DNA of 64,000 nucleotides, from positions 22,000,597 through 22,064,596 of the forward strand of contig OZ038466.1 in NCBI GenBank assembly GCA_964036295.1, written 5' to 3'. This DNA is from Plumapathes pennacea. Its lineage: Eukaryota; Cnidaria; Anthozoa; Antipatharia; Myriopathidae. The position numbers were made by a program, and so were the translations under genes. This document shows, one piece after another, positions 10,814 through 38,075 of this stretch (position 1 is the first letter of the stretch; the number at the start of each line of letters is the position of its first letter). Below the pieces are notes generated by a model that was not told where the DNA came from, searched no databases, and worked only from the letters and a program-made list of their open reading frames with translations.

Positions 10814-13800
10814 ATGGCGGCAAACATGAAAACGAAGGGTAGAGGGAACATCATCAACAAACTTTCCCTTAGAGAGGTACAATGAGGACTGACTCACATG
10901 ACTCACGTGAAAGGTTTAAGACGTCTGAATGTGGTTATGTTTTTCTCTCTAGACTCTTGGAAGCCTTCGGCCGGTTGCGCGAGCGAAGACCGTCAGGTTG
11001 TTCGACAAACAACGTGTATTTTGTATCCCTCTTGATGACATTTTGCCTACGGACGGCGGACTTCAGAAAGGGTAATAACTCTCGCTTTTGGTTTGCATTT
11101 TACAAGTGTCATTGCCGTTGTTTTTGTGCAGCTACTCCTTCATGGGAGAACTGCAGTAGCTACATTTTTTTTGCATATTTCAGCTACATATTTCTTCATG
11201 GCGAAGCTCATGCCAGGTTCAAGTTTTGAATCATGCATGTACTGACTGCAGCTGTTATGAGTCAAATTAAATCGTTAAATAAATGTAATTGTTGTTCCAG
11301 GCATGTACTGCTTGGCTTCACAAAAGATGGGAAGTACTTGATATCATACAAGCTGACGATAGATGCAGAATTTGACTCTCCTCTCCCTCATTACGTCTAC
11401 TCTTTGCATTGGTGGGAATTTCACCAAATAAAGCCATTGGTTCAGGTAACCACAAGTGACTGTGGAAAAGTAATGTAGATGAGAAGTTGACATGCACAGC
11501 AGAGTAAGCTTAGCACCAGGTCATCAATCTAAAGCATACATGATAAAAAGACTTGTGTTAGTTCTTCATTTAGTGTCATGGTTGTCTAGCTTCTAACTGA
11601 GTCCAACATGGCTGTGATATCTGAATCTCCAGGGATTGGTTGTATACCAATAATAACTAGGATATACCTTGGAAGAAGACTTGTAGTTCAAGTATATTGT
11701 ATTGAAAAGCACTTGTGTTAAATAAAAGTGATGCTCTGTGCAATACACCATCCAAAAAAAAGAAACCTTTAGTGACAAAGATAAAGTATCTGAACTATCT
11801 CAGTTGTATTGTGAACTTGACAATTGTTGTTACTGTTGTTGTTGTTGTTGTTATTGTTGTTGTTGTTGTATTTAGGTGCACAGTGTTCCTCTGTTTCAAG
11901 ATGAAGACATTCAGCATGAACTGCAGTTGATTGTTTCCCAGACTCTAGATGAGACGCAGGTCATAGTGTGGGGAATGAGGTAAGTGAAGCTGGAAATGAG
12001 TGGAAAATTCCCACTCAACTGACAAATGAAAGTACATGTAGATCTGCAGACGTAAAAATAGATCTATTCTAAAGTAAACAGTCATTTGTTTGCTTTCACT
12101 TTAATATCCAGTGTAAATAAATCTTGTGAAAATGATTATAAAAAGCACACATACAAAAAAAATAGCCAGTAAATTAATGCTTCAGTGGGGGGAATGTGTA
12201 TCCTTTCATATTCCTAACCATACAAGAAAACAATTACATAGGTGGGTGTAGTGAGAAGTGATAGTTTAATCAGCCAAAAGCCGAGCAAGTCAGAGTTAAT
12301 TCTCCCCACATCACATTTGCATTTTTTATTTAAGAATGGTTGTACATAGTTTTTTTACAATTTTGTAGCATGGAAGGTCGATTGAGTTTTTGTTCCTTCT
12401 CACAGCCATTATCAGCAAGTCTTCCAAAGTCATGGTTGTTTTGTCACAGTGTGCTCAGCACCTCCAAACAAACCATGTAGCTCTTGTGCCGCTCATGTTC
12501 CTCAGCAACACTGTTTGAAACACTCATATGCAGTTCACATGAAGTACGATTTGCTACCTCCTTTCCCCCGCTTCATTCCTTCGTTAAGTTTAAGACTGAA
12601 AAACACGATATTATTCAACACTGGTGACCAACTGATCGCTCTGGGTGTCCAGACTAAATCTGGTGAGTCTCCGGATTTGAGCGTGGCAAGTGAATTTTTA
12701 CAAAGCGACAAGGGAGGCTGCTATGACAGGTTCTCCCATGAAGAGTCTCCCGAGACAAGAAGCGAGGCAGGTGCATTTTATGGCTGCAATGGAGATGTGA
12801 TAAATGGAAAAGAAAGCGGAGAGAAATCCCGTGACTGCTGCTGTCTCAAGGAAGACATCAACGAAAACAGGCAAAGGGAAGAATTCCACTGCGAGCTCTC
12901 GCATTTTCCTGGCGATTTTACTCGGATTCAAAAAAGCGACTCTAAACTACTGGATGCAAGAAAATTCGCTGACAAAACTGCATGTGCATGTTGCATCACT
13001 TGTGCAACGGGTAGAACAAATGAGCAGAAGCTGCCAAGACGGTCGCACAGGAAAACTGCCGATTTCCTCGAGCAGGAGACGAAGGATTCCGATGCTTCCG
13101 AGCAGAAGACAAAAGATTCCGACTGTGCCCTCGAACTGGAGACGAAGAATTCCGATACAGCCGAGGAGGAGACGAAGGCGGCCGACGACACCAAGCTGGA
13201 GAGAAAGGATTCCGATCCCTTCAAGCAAAAGACGAAGGGTTCCGATGCCCCCGAGGAGGACACGAAGGCTGCCGACATCTTCAAGGCGAAGACGAAGGAT
13301 TCCTATGCCCCTGAACAGGAGGCCATGGAATTCGATGTCTCCGTAAAGTTGTCGGGAAATTCGAGTACTAACAGAACTCTATCTATGGTCGGGACAAAGA
13401 ATAACGTTGATAAGGAAGACCTTGATTGCTCTGCAGAAAGTGATATTGAAGAAGGAAGACTTTCTGATTTATCCGAGATAAAAGAGCACACTAATCTCAC
13501 TGTGTTTAACTGTAAAGTATACGCAGAGACTGAGAGCGTTGAAAGTGATTCAGGGACGTCCGATGTACCCAGCATCCTACCAGTAACTGCGACAGCTTTT
13601 TCTGGAAACATTCTAAAATGTGTGCACACCAGCAGCTCACAGAACACCTCCCCGTGCCCCAAAATAGCCGCAGAGCTTGCGTGTTCTCCCTCCCTTGAGG
13701 TGCTGGTCGTCAAACAGGCTTGTCTGGACATTGAACAATGCATCAACCAACTGATCCATTCCCATGAGGTATTGCGCACGCAGTACAAGTCCCTCCCTGA

Positions 13801-14705
13801 TTATGACGCGCAGATTGTGCACGTAAATCCTGACACGTTCGAGGTGACTGTTCTGGTCAAGTTGTTGCTCTATACCAGAACACCCAGCGTGTACACGCCT
13901 TGCGAGATCCCCGTCAGCCCAAGGTTTGTAAAATTCTTAAATATATATACGAAACGCAACATTTAGCGTAAATATTTAAGAGCTGCTTACGCATTTTACT
14001 CAAACGAAACGTCCAACACCAGTGTACAAGATATATTTTAAAACGTTTAAAATGACTAATGCGCGACTTGCAGAACTTGGGCATTCATGAATTTTGAACC
14101 ATTTTCACAACTCGGCTTTCACAACTTCAAATCCTAATTGCCCAATATTAATAGCAATTAATTTAAGTATAAGCACAAGAGAGCGACAGTGGTGACATAA
14201 GCATAAGGAAAGGAAGTGTTCGCTTATCTTTTGACCTTATTCATGTATAAACTTATTTAGTAAGCTAAGTGTAAGCTAACTGAATTATCCAATGTATTTG
14301 GAATACTTTTCCTTCTCCTTTGAAGTGGAATTATCTGGCAACTGTAACAACTTTTTGTTGAGTAACCTTTTCATCCCTTTGTCCCTCTTCAGTCCAATTC
14401 TTCAGACTTGTGGCTTCGTCCTGACCTGGAACGTGCACAGTGGCTCAGTACAGCGGATAGCAACTATGCAGCTCTCGCACTACACGGACAAGTCAAGCAA
14501 GATTGGGGAGAGCCGAGCGGCCAGTGAAGTTGCGGAGTTACGAAAACATTGTTTCGTTCCCGTTGGGGTGTCGGGTGCTGTTCGCGCCCTTTCTAATCAC
14601 AGTACATTCAGTGGGAAGTCGTTGAAATTCCTCAGACACCCGTACCTCCCGCTCGCTATTGTGTTTGGAAGGAGCCCTCTTCACCACAATACTTTGCGCA
14701 CCTGA
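10814..14705 (+). CDS. DCAF15: DDB1- and CUL4-associated factor 15 (6 exons)
   Basis: DCAF15 is a substrate receptor of the nuclear CUL4-DDB1 ubiquitin ligase; the human protein is the target of aryl sulfonamide degraders. Exons are 10814-10876, 10953-11071, 11301-11445, 11876-11979, 12406-13923 and 14393-14705, all in phase, giving 753 residues (human about 600). The N-terminal half matches human DCAF15: HVLLGFTKDGKYLISY, YVYSLHWWEF, PLFQDEDIQHEL and a zinc-type CSSC..HCLKH cluster (Cys168, Cys171, Cys180, His183). The C-terminal half matches at LTWNVHSGSVQRI and GKSLKFLRHPYLPLAIVF. Between them, the long exon 5 carries a disordered charged insert of about 10-residue repeats (about residues 368-450). 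A polyadenylation signal may lie at 15166. The start has the context TCAATGG and is the first in frame. Confidence 0.93.
11826..11869. repeat. GTT trinucleotide repeat in DCAF15 intron 3
   Basis: About 14 GTT-like units immediately upstream of the exon 4 acceptor at 11875. The array forms the pyrimidine-poor, T/G-rich tract before the splice site. Confidence 0.85.
13077..13323 (+). repeat. Coding minisatellite inside DCAF15 exon 5
   Basis: About eight degenerate units of 30-33 bp, each starting near GACGAAGGATTCCGATGC and encoding variants of TKDSDASEQE. The reading frame stays open throughout. The repeat adds a highly charged, probably unstructured spacer between the two folded halves of DCAF15. 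Confidence 0.9.
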
Positions 14706-15165
14706 AATTCCCGCCTTTTTCTGGTGAGCCGAAAATCTAAAACAGTGAGTGGTTATCGTTCTTCGCCTGACTTGTTTAAAAGTAATTTGATGTAATGGTT
14801 TTATCTTATAAGTGCTTTAATTTGTTTGTGTTGGGAATTAAACCACCTTATCGTTCTTTACACATTCCTCACCAACTTGCTCATTATTTCCACTGTAAAG
14901 TTCAGCTCTAAGCGTCTTTCTTGTTCAGTGCTGTTTGGTTTCCTGAAGAAGATTTCCAAGAAACTTTACAAAAAGTTTTCCAAGCTGTCTTTTTTCCGCT
15001 TAAAAATTGTATGTTTAGTAGTTTGCACCGTCTTTCTCAGACTGCTGCCATACAGTTATTGTGACGCTGGTTCATAAAAATTGTTTTATTGCGATTCTTT
15101 TGTCACTAATATAAATGCCTCACACAAGTACCCATAACAAAAAGACTACCGTTAAAACCAAAACC

Positions 15166-15171
15166 AATAAA
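15166..15171 (+). terminator. Candidate polyadenylation signal for DCAF15
   Basis: AATAAA about 460 nt beyond the stop codon. Inferred from motif and position. Confidence 0.4.
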
Positions 15172-15943
15172 AAAGTAATTATGCAATCCTGATTGGCTGA
15201 GGAGGTAGAGTGGTGATTGGTCAAGAACACTGTCTCTGTCTTGATTAGACGAAAGGAAAGACTGTCCTTTATTGGTGACAGTGAAACTTCTTCGAACTTA
15301 TCACAGAGACAAGTCTATCGCAAACCAAAGCAATCACATAATTACTTTCGATTGGAATAAAGAAAAGCGCTCTACAAACACATTTATAGATACTTGACTC
15401 ACGTAGTTACTACGTACTCACTTTCCCCTGGAAATTATCTGATGCAAGTTCAGCTCAAAATCTGTTAAACGGACGTCAATGTTTTCCTTGCATTTCATTG
15501 GCAGAATCCTGCTCCCCGTTGTTCAAAGCTTGGTCAAGCTAACCCCGAAAAAAAAAACGATTTTCCTTCTCTCGATCTCATGGCCAAGAAACTGTAGGAC
15601 GTTTTGAACACAGGTCAACTGAAAAGTATGTTATAGTTTTGTAGAAAGAAAGTTGCGTTGTCAAAGAAACGTCAATTTTAGCCTGACCGTGCTTGAAACA
15701 ACTGGGTCCGTGTGTTTTCTAGAACAACAATTTTGGTCTCATTAATACTAAATTGAACCTGAAAGAAATATTGGTCAGAAAAATTAAGAAAAGGAATTAG
15801 ATTTGATCGTTTTCGTGATACATTCTCACCAATAGACTTTCATTTTTGTACCAGCAACGAAAACGTGAGGTGAATGCCATTTTTTCTACGTTACACCTTG
15901 AAAAACAGAAACAAACAGCTATACAATGTGTGATATTACCGAT

Positions 15944-16139
15944 TAGTATATACCACACCAGTGAATAGTGCTTTTCGCGCGCTCTTATTGGCTCCTCAAT
16001 CCCGGAATATCAAGTACTATTCACCTCCCGGCGGTTTCCGGTAAAACAAAATGGCGCGCGAACCCAATTTTTGCCCACTTTTGTCGGAAATAAAATAGCT
16101 ATTTGGGAGTTGGCTATTAAACTTGTGTGGTATATACTA
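15944..16139. mobile_element. MITE with perfect 15-bp terminal inverted repeats
   Basis: TAGTATATACCACAC at 15944-15958 is exactly complementary to 16125-16139. The ends begin and finish in TA, which fits a TA target site as used by Tc1/mariner-type elements. The interior is GC-richer and has no coding capacity. An 11-bp hairpin (AACAATTATTC and its complement, 16141-16177) follows directly and may belong to the same unit. Confidence 0.75.
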
Positions 16140-16387
16140 AAACAATTATTCACCTCCACTTTGGCGAATAATTGTTAATTAGTTTACGTCGTTATTTTGG
16201 TAAATTAAAAAGACTAATTTGGTACCCCTAGTTTTTGAATATTCTGAATGATTTGTTACGTTTTACTCACAGCCAACTTTCTCATTTTTACTCAAATGCT
16301 AAATAGGAAAATGTCTATAAAACGACCGCAATCCTCGACAACAAGTAAAGACAACCCATCCCCGAGATCTACAATGATCCGTTATTT

Positions 16388-16460
16388 TTTCGAGCCTGCT
16401 TCAGGCGAGAAAAAATAAAACTGACGAGTAAAAATACAGCCGTATTGCACGACTTTTCGT
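16388..16460. repeat. Small foldback repeat, copy 2
   Basis: Shares CGAGCCTGC, GGCGAGAAAAA and ACGAGTAAAAATAC with the copy near 1855-1905, followed by a complement of that copy's flank (GCCGTATTGCACGAC). Confidence 0.6.
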
Positions 16461-16851
16461 GTAATAAATTGTTTATTACACGACAAACGAAGCAGGGCGA
16501 AACATTCTCGCCGCTCGCAAAATGGAACAAAAAAATGACGCGTTCGTAAACTTTGCTTGCGAAAACTGATCACGTAAGCTAATAAACCAGTTGATCTGGT
16601 TCCTGACGAGTGCAATACGCTCCCATCTTTGCACTCGTTTTGGCCCGTATTTGCACTCGAAAATGTGAAGTCTTGTAATAAAGAACTGTAACAGATCTAC
16701 TCTTAATTCTTTTGTCCTAGCAACAATAACTGTAAATAGTTAATTAGGATGTTTTCTGTACAAATTTGCCGGGATGAGAGTCAGACCTCCAAACGAACAC
16801 CTTTGAGGATTAAGGTGCTGCTATTCCGACTTCTTTACTACCGCGCTCGAA

Positions 16852-32944
<16,093 letters not shown>

Positions 32945-33162
32945 TGTGGACCCGTCTTCGCTTGGTTAAGATGTAAACGGTTTGTAGTTAGGCGTTTCGA
33001 TGCTTCTACGAATGTCTTCTCCGTGAGCGATGCTTTCCTTGTGGTGGATCGCCTGTTTGTATTGCTTTAGTAGTGTTGCTATCCTTGAAATACTTGGCCG
33101 CAGAACTGGATCAGCGGCTGTTTGTTTAATACTGCGGACCTCACACATCGCTGGCCACACCC

Positions 33163-33170
33163 CTCTTTTA
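33163..33170 (-). promoter_or_regulatory. Candidate TATA box of the Ig-Frizzled gene
   Basis: TATAAAAG on the minus strand, 219 nt upstream of the start codon. It predicts a start site near 33135 and a 5' leader of about 190 nt. Inferred from motif and distance. Confidence 0.5.
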
Positions 33171-36100
33171 TATTTGACAAAGCAATCGAGGGAAAGTATG
33201 ATAGTAATTGGCATTGACCAAAGGCCACGAGCAGCGACACAATGACGAGACATAATTTCCGTGCCTGCTGTCAAAAATGACAATACAAACGCAAACGAGG
33301 GAGGTCAGGGAGACGAGAGAAACCTCACAAAAATACTGTTTACCAAATCCCACTGTTATTTAACTGACCTTGGTTCTCATTCTGTCCTTGGGAGTTCAAT
33401 GTATTTACCAGGACATTAGAGGCAAAGTCATAAAATAATATCTAAGGCAAGGAAATGATTATACTGTTCCTAGCACGTACGGTCAACTTAAAAAGCTTGC
33501 GTTTGCAAAGTCAGACAGTGATCGGAAGCTAATCGGGGAATTCCTGAACGTGACCTTCCACTCATACCAATTTAGAATCCAGCGACTAAAATAATGAGTC
33601 TTTGGCCGCGACAAACAGAGATGTCAACTTTTTTTTTCCGTGAGAGCTAGTGACTGACAAGTTCGAAATGATCACAATTATCAACCAACCACCTTTTCTA
33701 TCTGCTCAATTAGGGGTAATCTCATTATAGGAGGTTTTGAGCAGCGTGTTTGCGCACGTGTGTGTGTGTGTGTGAACTAGAATGTCAGATTTTTGGGCGA
33801 ACAATAAGAGCATGACAATTTAGGAAAAAGTAATGCCACAGCATCAACTGCTAAGTTGTGAGTCATAAATATCTCAATTCTCTACTCCTCCGGAAGACAA
33901 CATTCCGTGCTTTTGTTCTCTGATGAAACTGTACACGTCACCGCAGGTAGCATACCCTTCGTCCTATCACTACTTTTCGAGCTTTTAGTCTAACACGGAC
34001 AGACTTCACTGATTTATTATTTCATTCAGCAGTAGCACGATCCGTGGCTTATTTTACCACTAAGTATTTAGAAAAATTGGTGAGTTGCCACACCGCGAAC
34101 GTTGGTGGCGTCTTCAAGGTGAAAAAAATCCGGGAAGAAATTCCTAATTGAAATATCTTTGCGTCCGTCAGCTGTCATCACCGGATCTGTCATGATAGAC
34201 GCAAGAAAATAGCTTGTGTACCCCGAGAAAACATTCAAGTTTATGTTCGAAAAAAGATATTATTTTATCAATAAACCCAGATTATTTTGTCTATTAGCGC
34301 AAGATGTCAATTTGATCCTCCTGAACAGTGGTGTCTCGCAGAGCTCGCGTAACAGCTGTTGTCCTGGGACGCAGTGTGGTATTATTAATTTGTTCGAGAA
34401 ACGCTGGATTCTTTTCCCAGCAGGTCGCCCTCTGTTGAGTTCATAGGGACATTGTTGCTCCGGGATCTTAATGATCAAACAAATGGCACACATCCTGCTG
34501 TGTAATCCCCACCAAGAAGCAGTTTATAGCAACGGATGCCAGATGACAGTAAAAGCCTTGTCAAAATGTCATTAACTTGAATTATTTTAGCTGCAGGATT
34601 CATAGATGAGTACTTGAATGACAGTGAACTTCTGAAGCCTAAAACACGAGATAAATTAAGAGGTAAAAAGTATTTTATCTCTCTGCTGCTTAGAGTGACT
34701 ATATACATATTAGGTTAGTAAAGTTGGAATTCCATAAACTCGTGTCTGCAGTCTGCAGTCTTCCACTGTTCCCTTTACGGACTGAAATGGCCTCGTCACA
34801 CTATCTAATTAAAAAACTTGCAATAGTCACTTTTACACTGGATCAGAAAGTAAACCATGATTGTTGGCCGAGCCACTGAATCAAGTTACGGTTGGTAGCA
34901 CGGGCAAATCAGCAACTGAAGGATGTACGTCTTGTGATGATTGTGGGACCCACAACTGTGTTGGATCGACTTTTGTGTTTTTGAGTTGCTGTAGAAAGTA
35001 CTAGGTGAAACTTGATGGCTTCAAAGCAAAAACAGAGAATACTGAAGACGTCTTGACGAACTGGCACCGATGAGGGCCAGAACTAGATCAGCAACAAGAA
35101 CGGGTATTAAATAAATCGATTGAACTGACAAGACTGACAAGAACTGAGCGCAACAAGAATCACAGAAACGAGTAGAACAAGACTGACAACCAGAAAAGGA
35201 AGTTGAACTAGAAAACCAAGACGGACAAGAAAACAACAGAAAAGAAAAAGAGAGCAAACGCAAAACGACGAGAAAAGACGACTGTAAAACAATAAATAAA
35301 ACCTTGAACTTTGATAATTCAGTTGCACAAGTAGATAATGCATGTCCGCCTTTTTTTGTTTCAATTGATGAAACTATATCAAGCGACCAACGAGGCGCCT
35401 CAACTGTATTTAGAAAGCAAACCATTTCCTATAGTTTTCCGGTTTGTGTCTCATCAGAAGATACTTATTATATACTCCACAGCTTGAATACTTTGCTTGA
35501 CGCAAGCTTTAGTTGCAGTGAATTCACCCATCAATTATCAGATTGCTCCTCAGATCAGGCAGATAGTAGATCGGCTTTCAACCATTCCGATGATAAAGAA
35601 CGCACGTAACGTGTATAGCCATTATCCAGTCAAGATAAGGAACTATACTTTCTGGGCGGAGCTTATGAAGTTTTCGCTGGTACCAAATCAACCGTGGTTC
35701 ATGCACCGGATTATAATCGCCCGCATGAATTTACGTACTCCAGCGTTGACACAATACTAACTGAGTCACAGCAGACTCCATTGAAGAAATACATCAACAG
35801 AATTAATCAGAGAAAGGGAGGGGGTTTGTACGGCCTATTAATATAGTTGACCTTTATGGTAAGATTCCTTCGCGTTCTTTCTAAAATATGTGCGCATGAG
35901 CTTTTCTAAGTTTAAATGAAGTAAACAGAGACGTCAAAGTATCTTGACAAAGTTAATTCAGGGTCAGAAACTGGAATGGTGTTTGGCTGCTTCTTTTCGC
36001 AAGGGAGGAGACTTTGAGAGTGCTTTTCACTCAGTTTACCCCACTGATTACTCAATAGTTCTGAGATGGCCGCCGAACCAGTACGACACATCACTTGATC

Positions 36101-37951
36101 TTAAAATGACCGCCTCTCAGCCAACTATACTGACGTCAATGAAACCTGAGATGTGACCATTCATAACGAAAGCTTTCGATGAATACAACCTAATAGCATC
36201 ATTCGTGTTGTAGTTGAGCGTAGTTCACAGTTTTTGTTTGTGTCTGTCTTGTTCTTTCATTAGTGAATTTTGACAGAGAAACTGTTTATCGAGAACGTTC
36301 TTGTTCCCCGAGGTGGTCTCAACCTTCTCCATCCTATTAAGCTACCACTTGTCTGCAGTTCTCAAGTTCAGGATTCAATCAAAAGGCTATAAGTGAGCCT
36401 TCTCCTGACTCGGGAGCCTGACAGTGAAAGAGTAGTCGTTTACAATAGGTTAAAAAACTGATTGAAACATGTTTCCTTCTGGGCCTGATAGTGATCTTTC
36501 CTAACGAGGTGCTTGAAGCACTGAATCTTTGTTCTTGATGCGGTTAAGGGATCAAATCGCCTGTAGTAGGATCCAAAGGTTATTAGTGTGTCTCCCCAGG
36601 ATGTATCACTCTATCACAAAGCAAGGACTTTACGCTAAGTGGCCTGCACAGTAATTTCATCTAGAGGATAATTTCAGCTATTAATCCTCCTCTTATCTCA
36701 TGCCGGAATATTGGCGACCAGACTCGATTTAGATGGATGTTTGCCAGTTTTTATTGTAGTCAGATATGAGGCTTTCAGCAAAAAAAAGCTGAGTGCCGAT
36801 TTAGCTCACCATTATCACATTCATGCACGGCATATTACCGAGTCAAATCTATAATTGATGCATTATAGCTTAATCGTTATCATAGCTGTTCATGTATCTT
36901 GCCTTACGATAAATATAGCATTACGTTTCTAGTTGACTGAGCTCTGTAAGAAAAAGCTGCACAAGAAATTTGAGGATTTTAAGGATTCCCTTTTCCCTGC
37001 GACAACAATTACGGACAAAGGACTAAACTTCCCAAAATTGTATTTCGATCTCTCCTGCTGGGCGAAACATTCCTGATTCTAAAGAGGCATAATATATCGC
37101 TATTCTTTAGCACAAAAGGGGCTCAAAAACAGCAGGCAGTCTTGAAAGGCGGGGCCACGCAACAAAGTAGTTAAGTGTTTGACCATTATTCATCATGAAG
37201 CCACCATTGTCATTCACTGAAGTATGATCTCAGCGTAATTGTTGCCGAACTTACATAATGAATATTACAGGTTGCGCGACATCCCGGCGGCCAGCATGCA
37301 GTGGCACAAAATACCCTGATTTTTCTTTCCTGTAGACACACTTTCTAATACCAAATACTTAAATATAGGCTCTGTCCTTAGGGAAGACATTGAATCTGTC
37401 CAGTATGTTACGGCTCCCATGCTTCAGTATTATAGTCTTGTAAGGGTAAGTTAAACTACGAGCATGTCAATCGCAAAAACCGGGCATGAACCTGATGCAA
37501 ACTCTGTGATTCTAATACACTTTGAACGCTATACAGTGGCTATACAGAGGCTCTGTCTCAAGATGCATGAGGGACATTCACTGGAACTTGTGGTTGTATT
37601 TGAGCTGAGAACTGAGAGGAAGCCAAGAAATGCTGCATGAGAGCATAAAAATAGTACCGAATAAACACGCCACTTAACTAAAATGAATCGTCATCATGTA
37701 CAAGATGGATGTCAATGTGCGTAAAGTGTGTATTTAATGGTTATAACAACCAAAGGTTTTAAGAACTTCCGAGATGAATTTTTGTCCAAGGTTTTGGGCT
37801 ATTCACAGTGTGTCAACAGCTAAAGCACTGGCACTGTGAATTAACTGTAATATACCCTCCACAAACTCAGTGGTTTACGCCCGGGTTTACGTTTAGCTCT
37901 CTCATTAACTTCCGATCCGGCTGTTTTAATGACATTAAAGCTATACTTCAG

Positions 37952-38075
37952 GCGGACAAGGAACGGGCTAGTTTAGACAGTCATACTTTCCAATCCAATT
38001 CAGTTGTTTCAAAGCCACGCGGACAAGGAACGGGTTAGTTTAGACATACTTTCCATTCCAACTCCAGTTAAGGCC
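37952..38075. repeat. Two-copy direct duplication
   Basis: GCGGACAAGGAACGGG starts at 37952 and again at 38019, each followed by TTAGTTTAGACA-type and CATACTTTCCA sequence. The unit is 67 bp. Confidence 0.8.

Larger units (their letters stand above)
14706..16851. other. Convergent intergenic region between DCAF15 and the Ig-Frizzled gene
   Basis: Contains a likely DCAF15 polyadenylation signal (AATAAA at 15166-15171), several CCAAT-like motifs near 15180-15290, a MITE at 15944-16139 with an adjacent hairpin to 16177, a second copy of the small foldback repeat (about 16388-16460), and a minus-strand AATAAA at 16472-16477 that could serve the Ig-Frizzled gene. No gene is seen. Confidence 0.6.

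Noticed and set aside
12804-13346. Arg/Pro-rich 180-residue frame overlapping DCAF15
   Set aside because: Shadow frame of the DCAF15 coding repeat.
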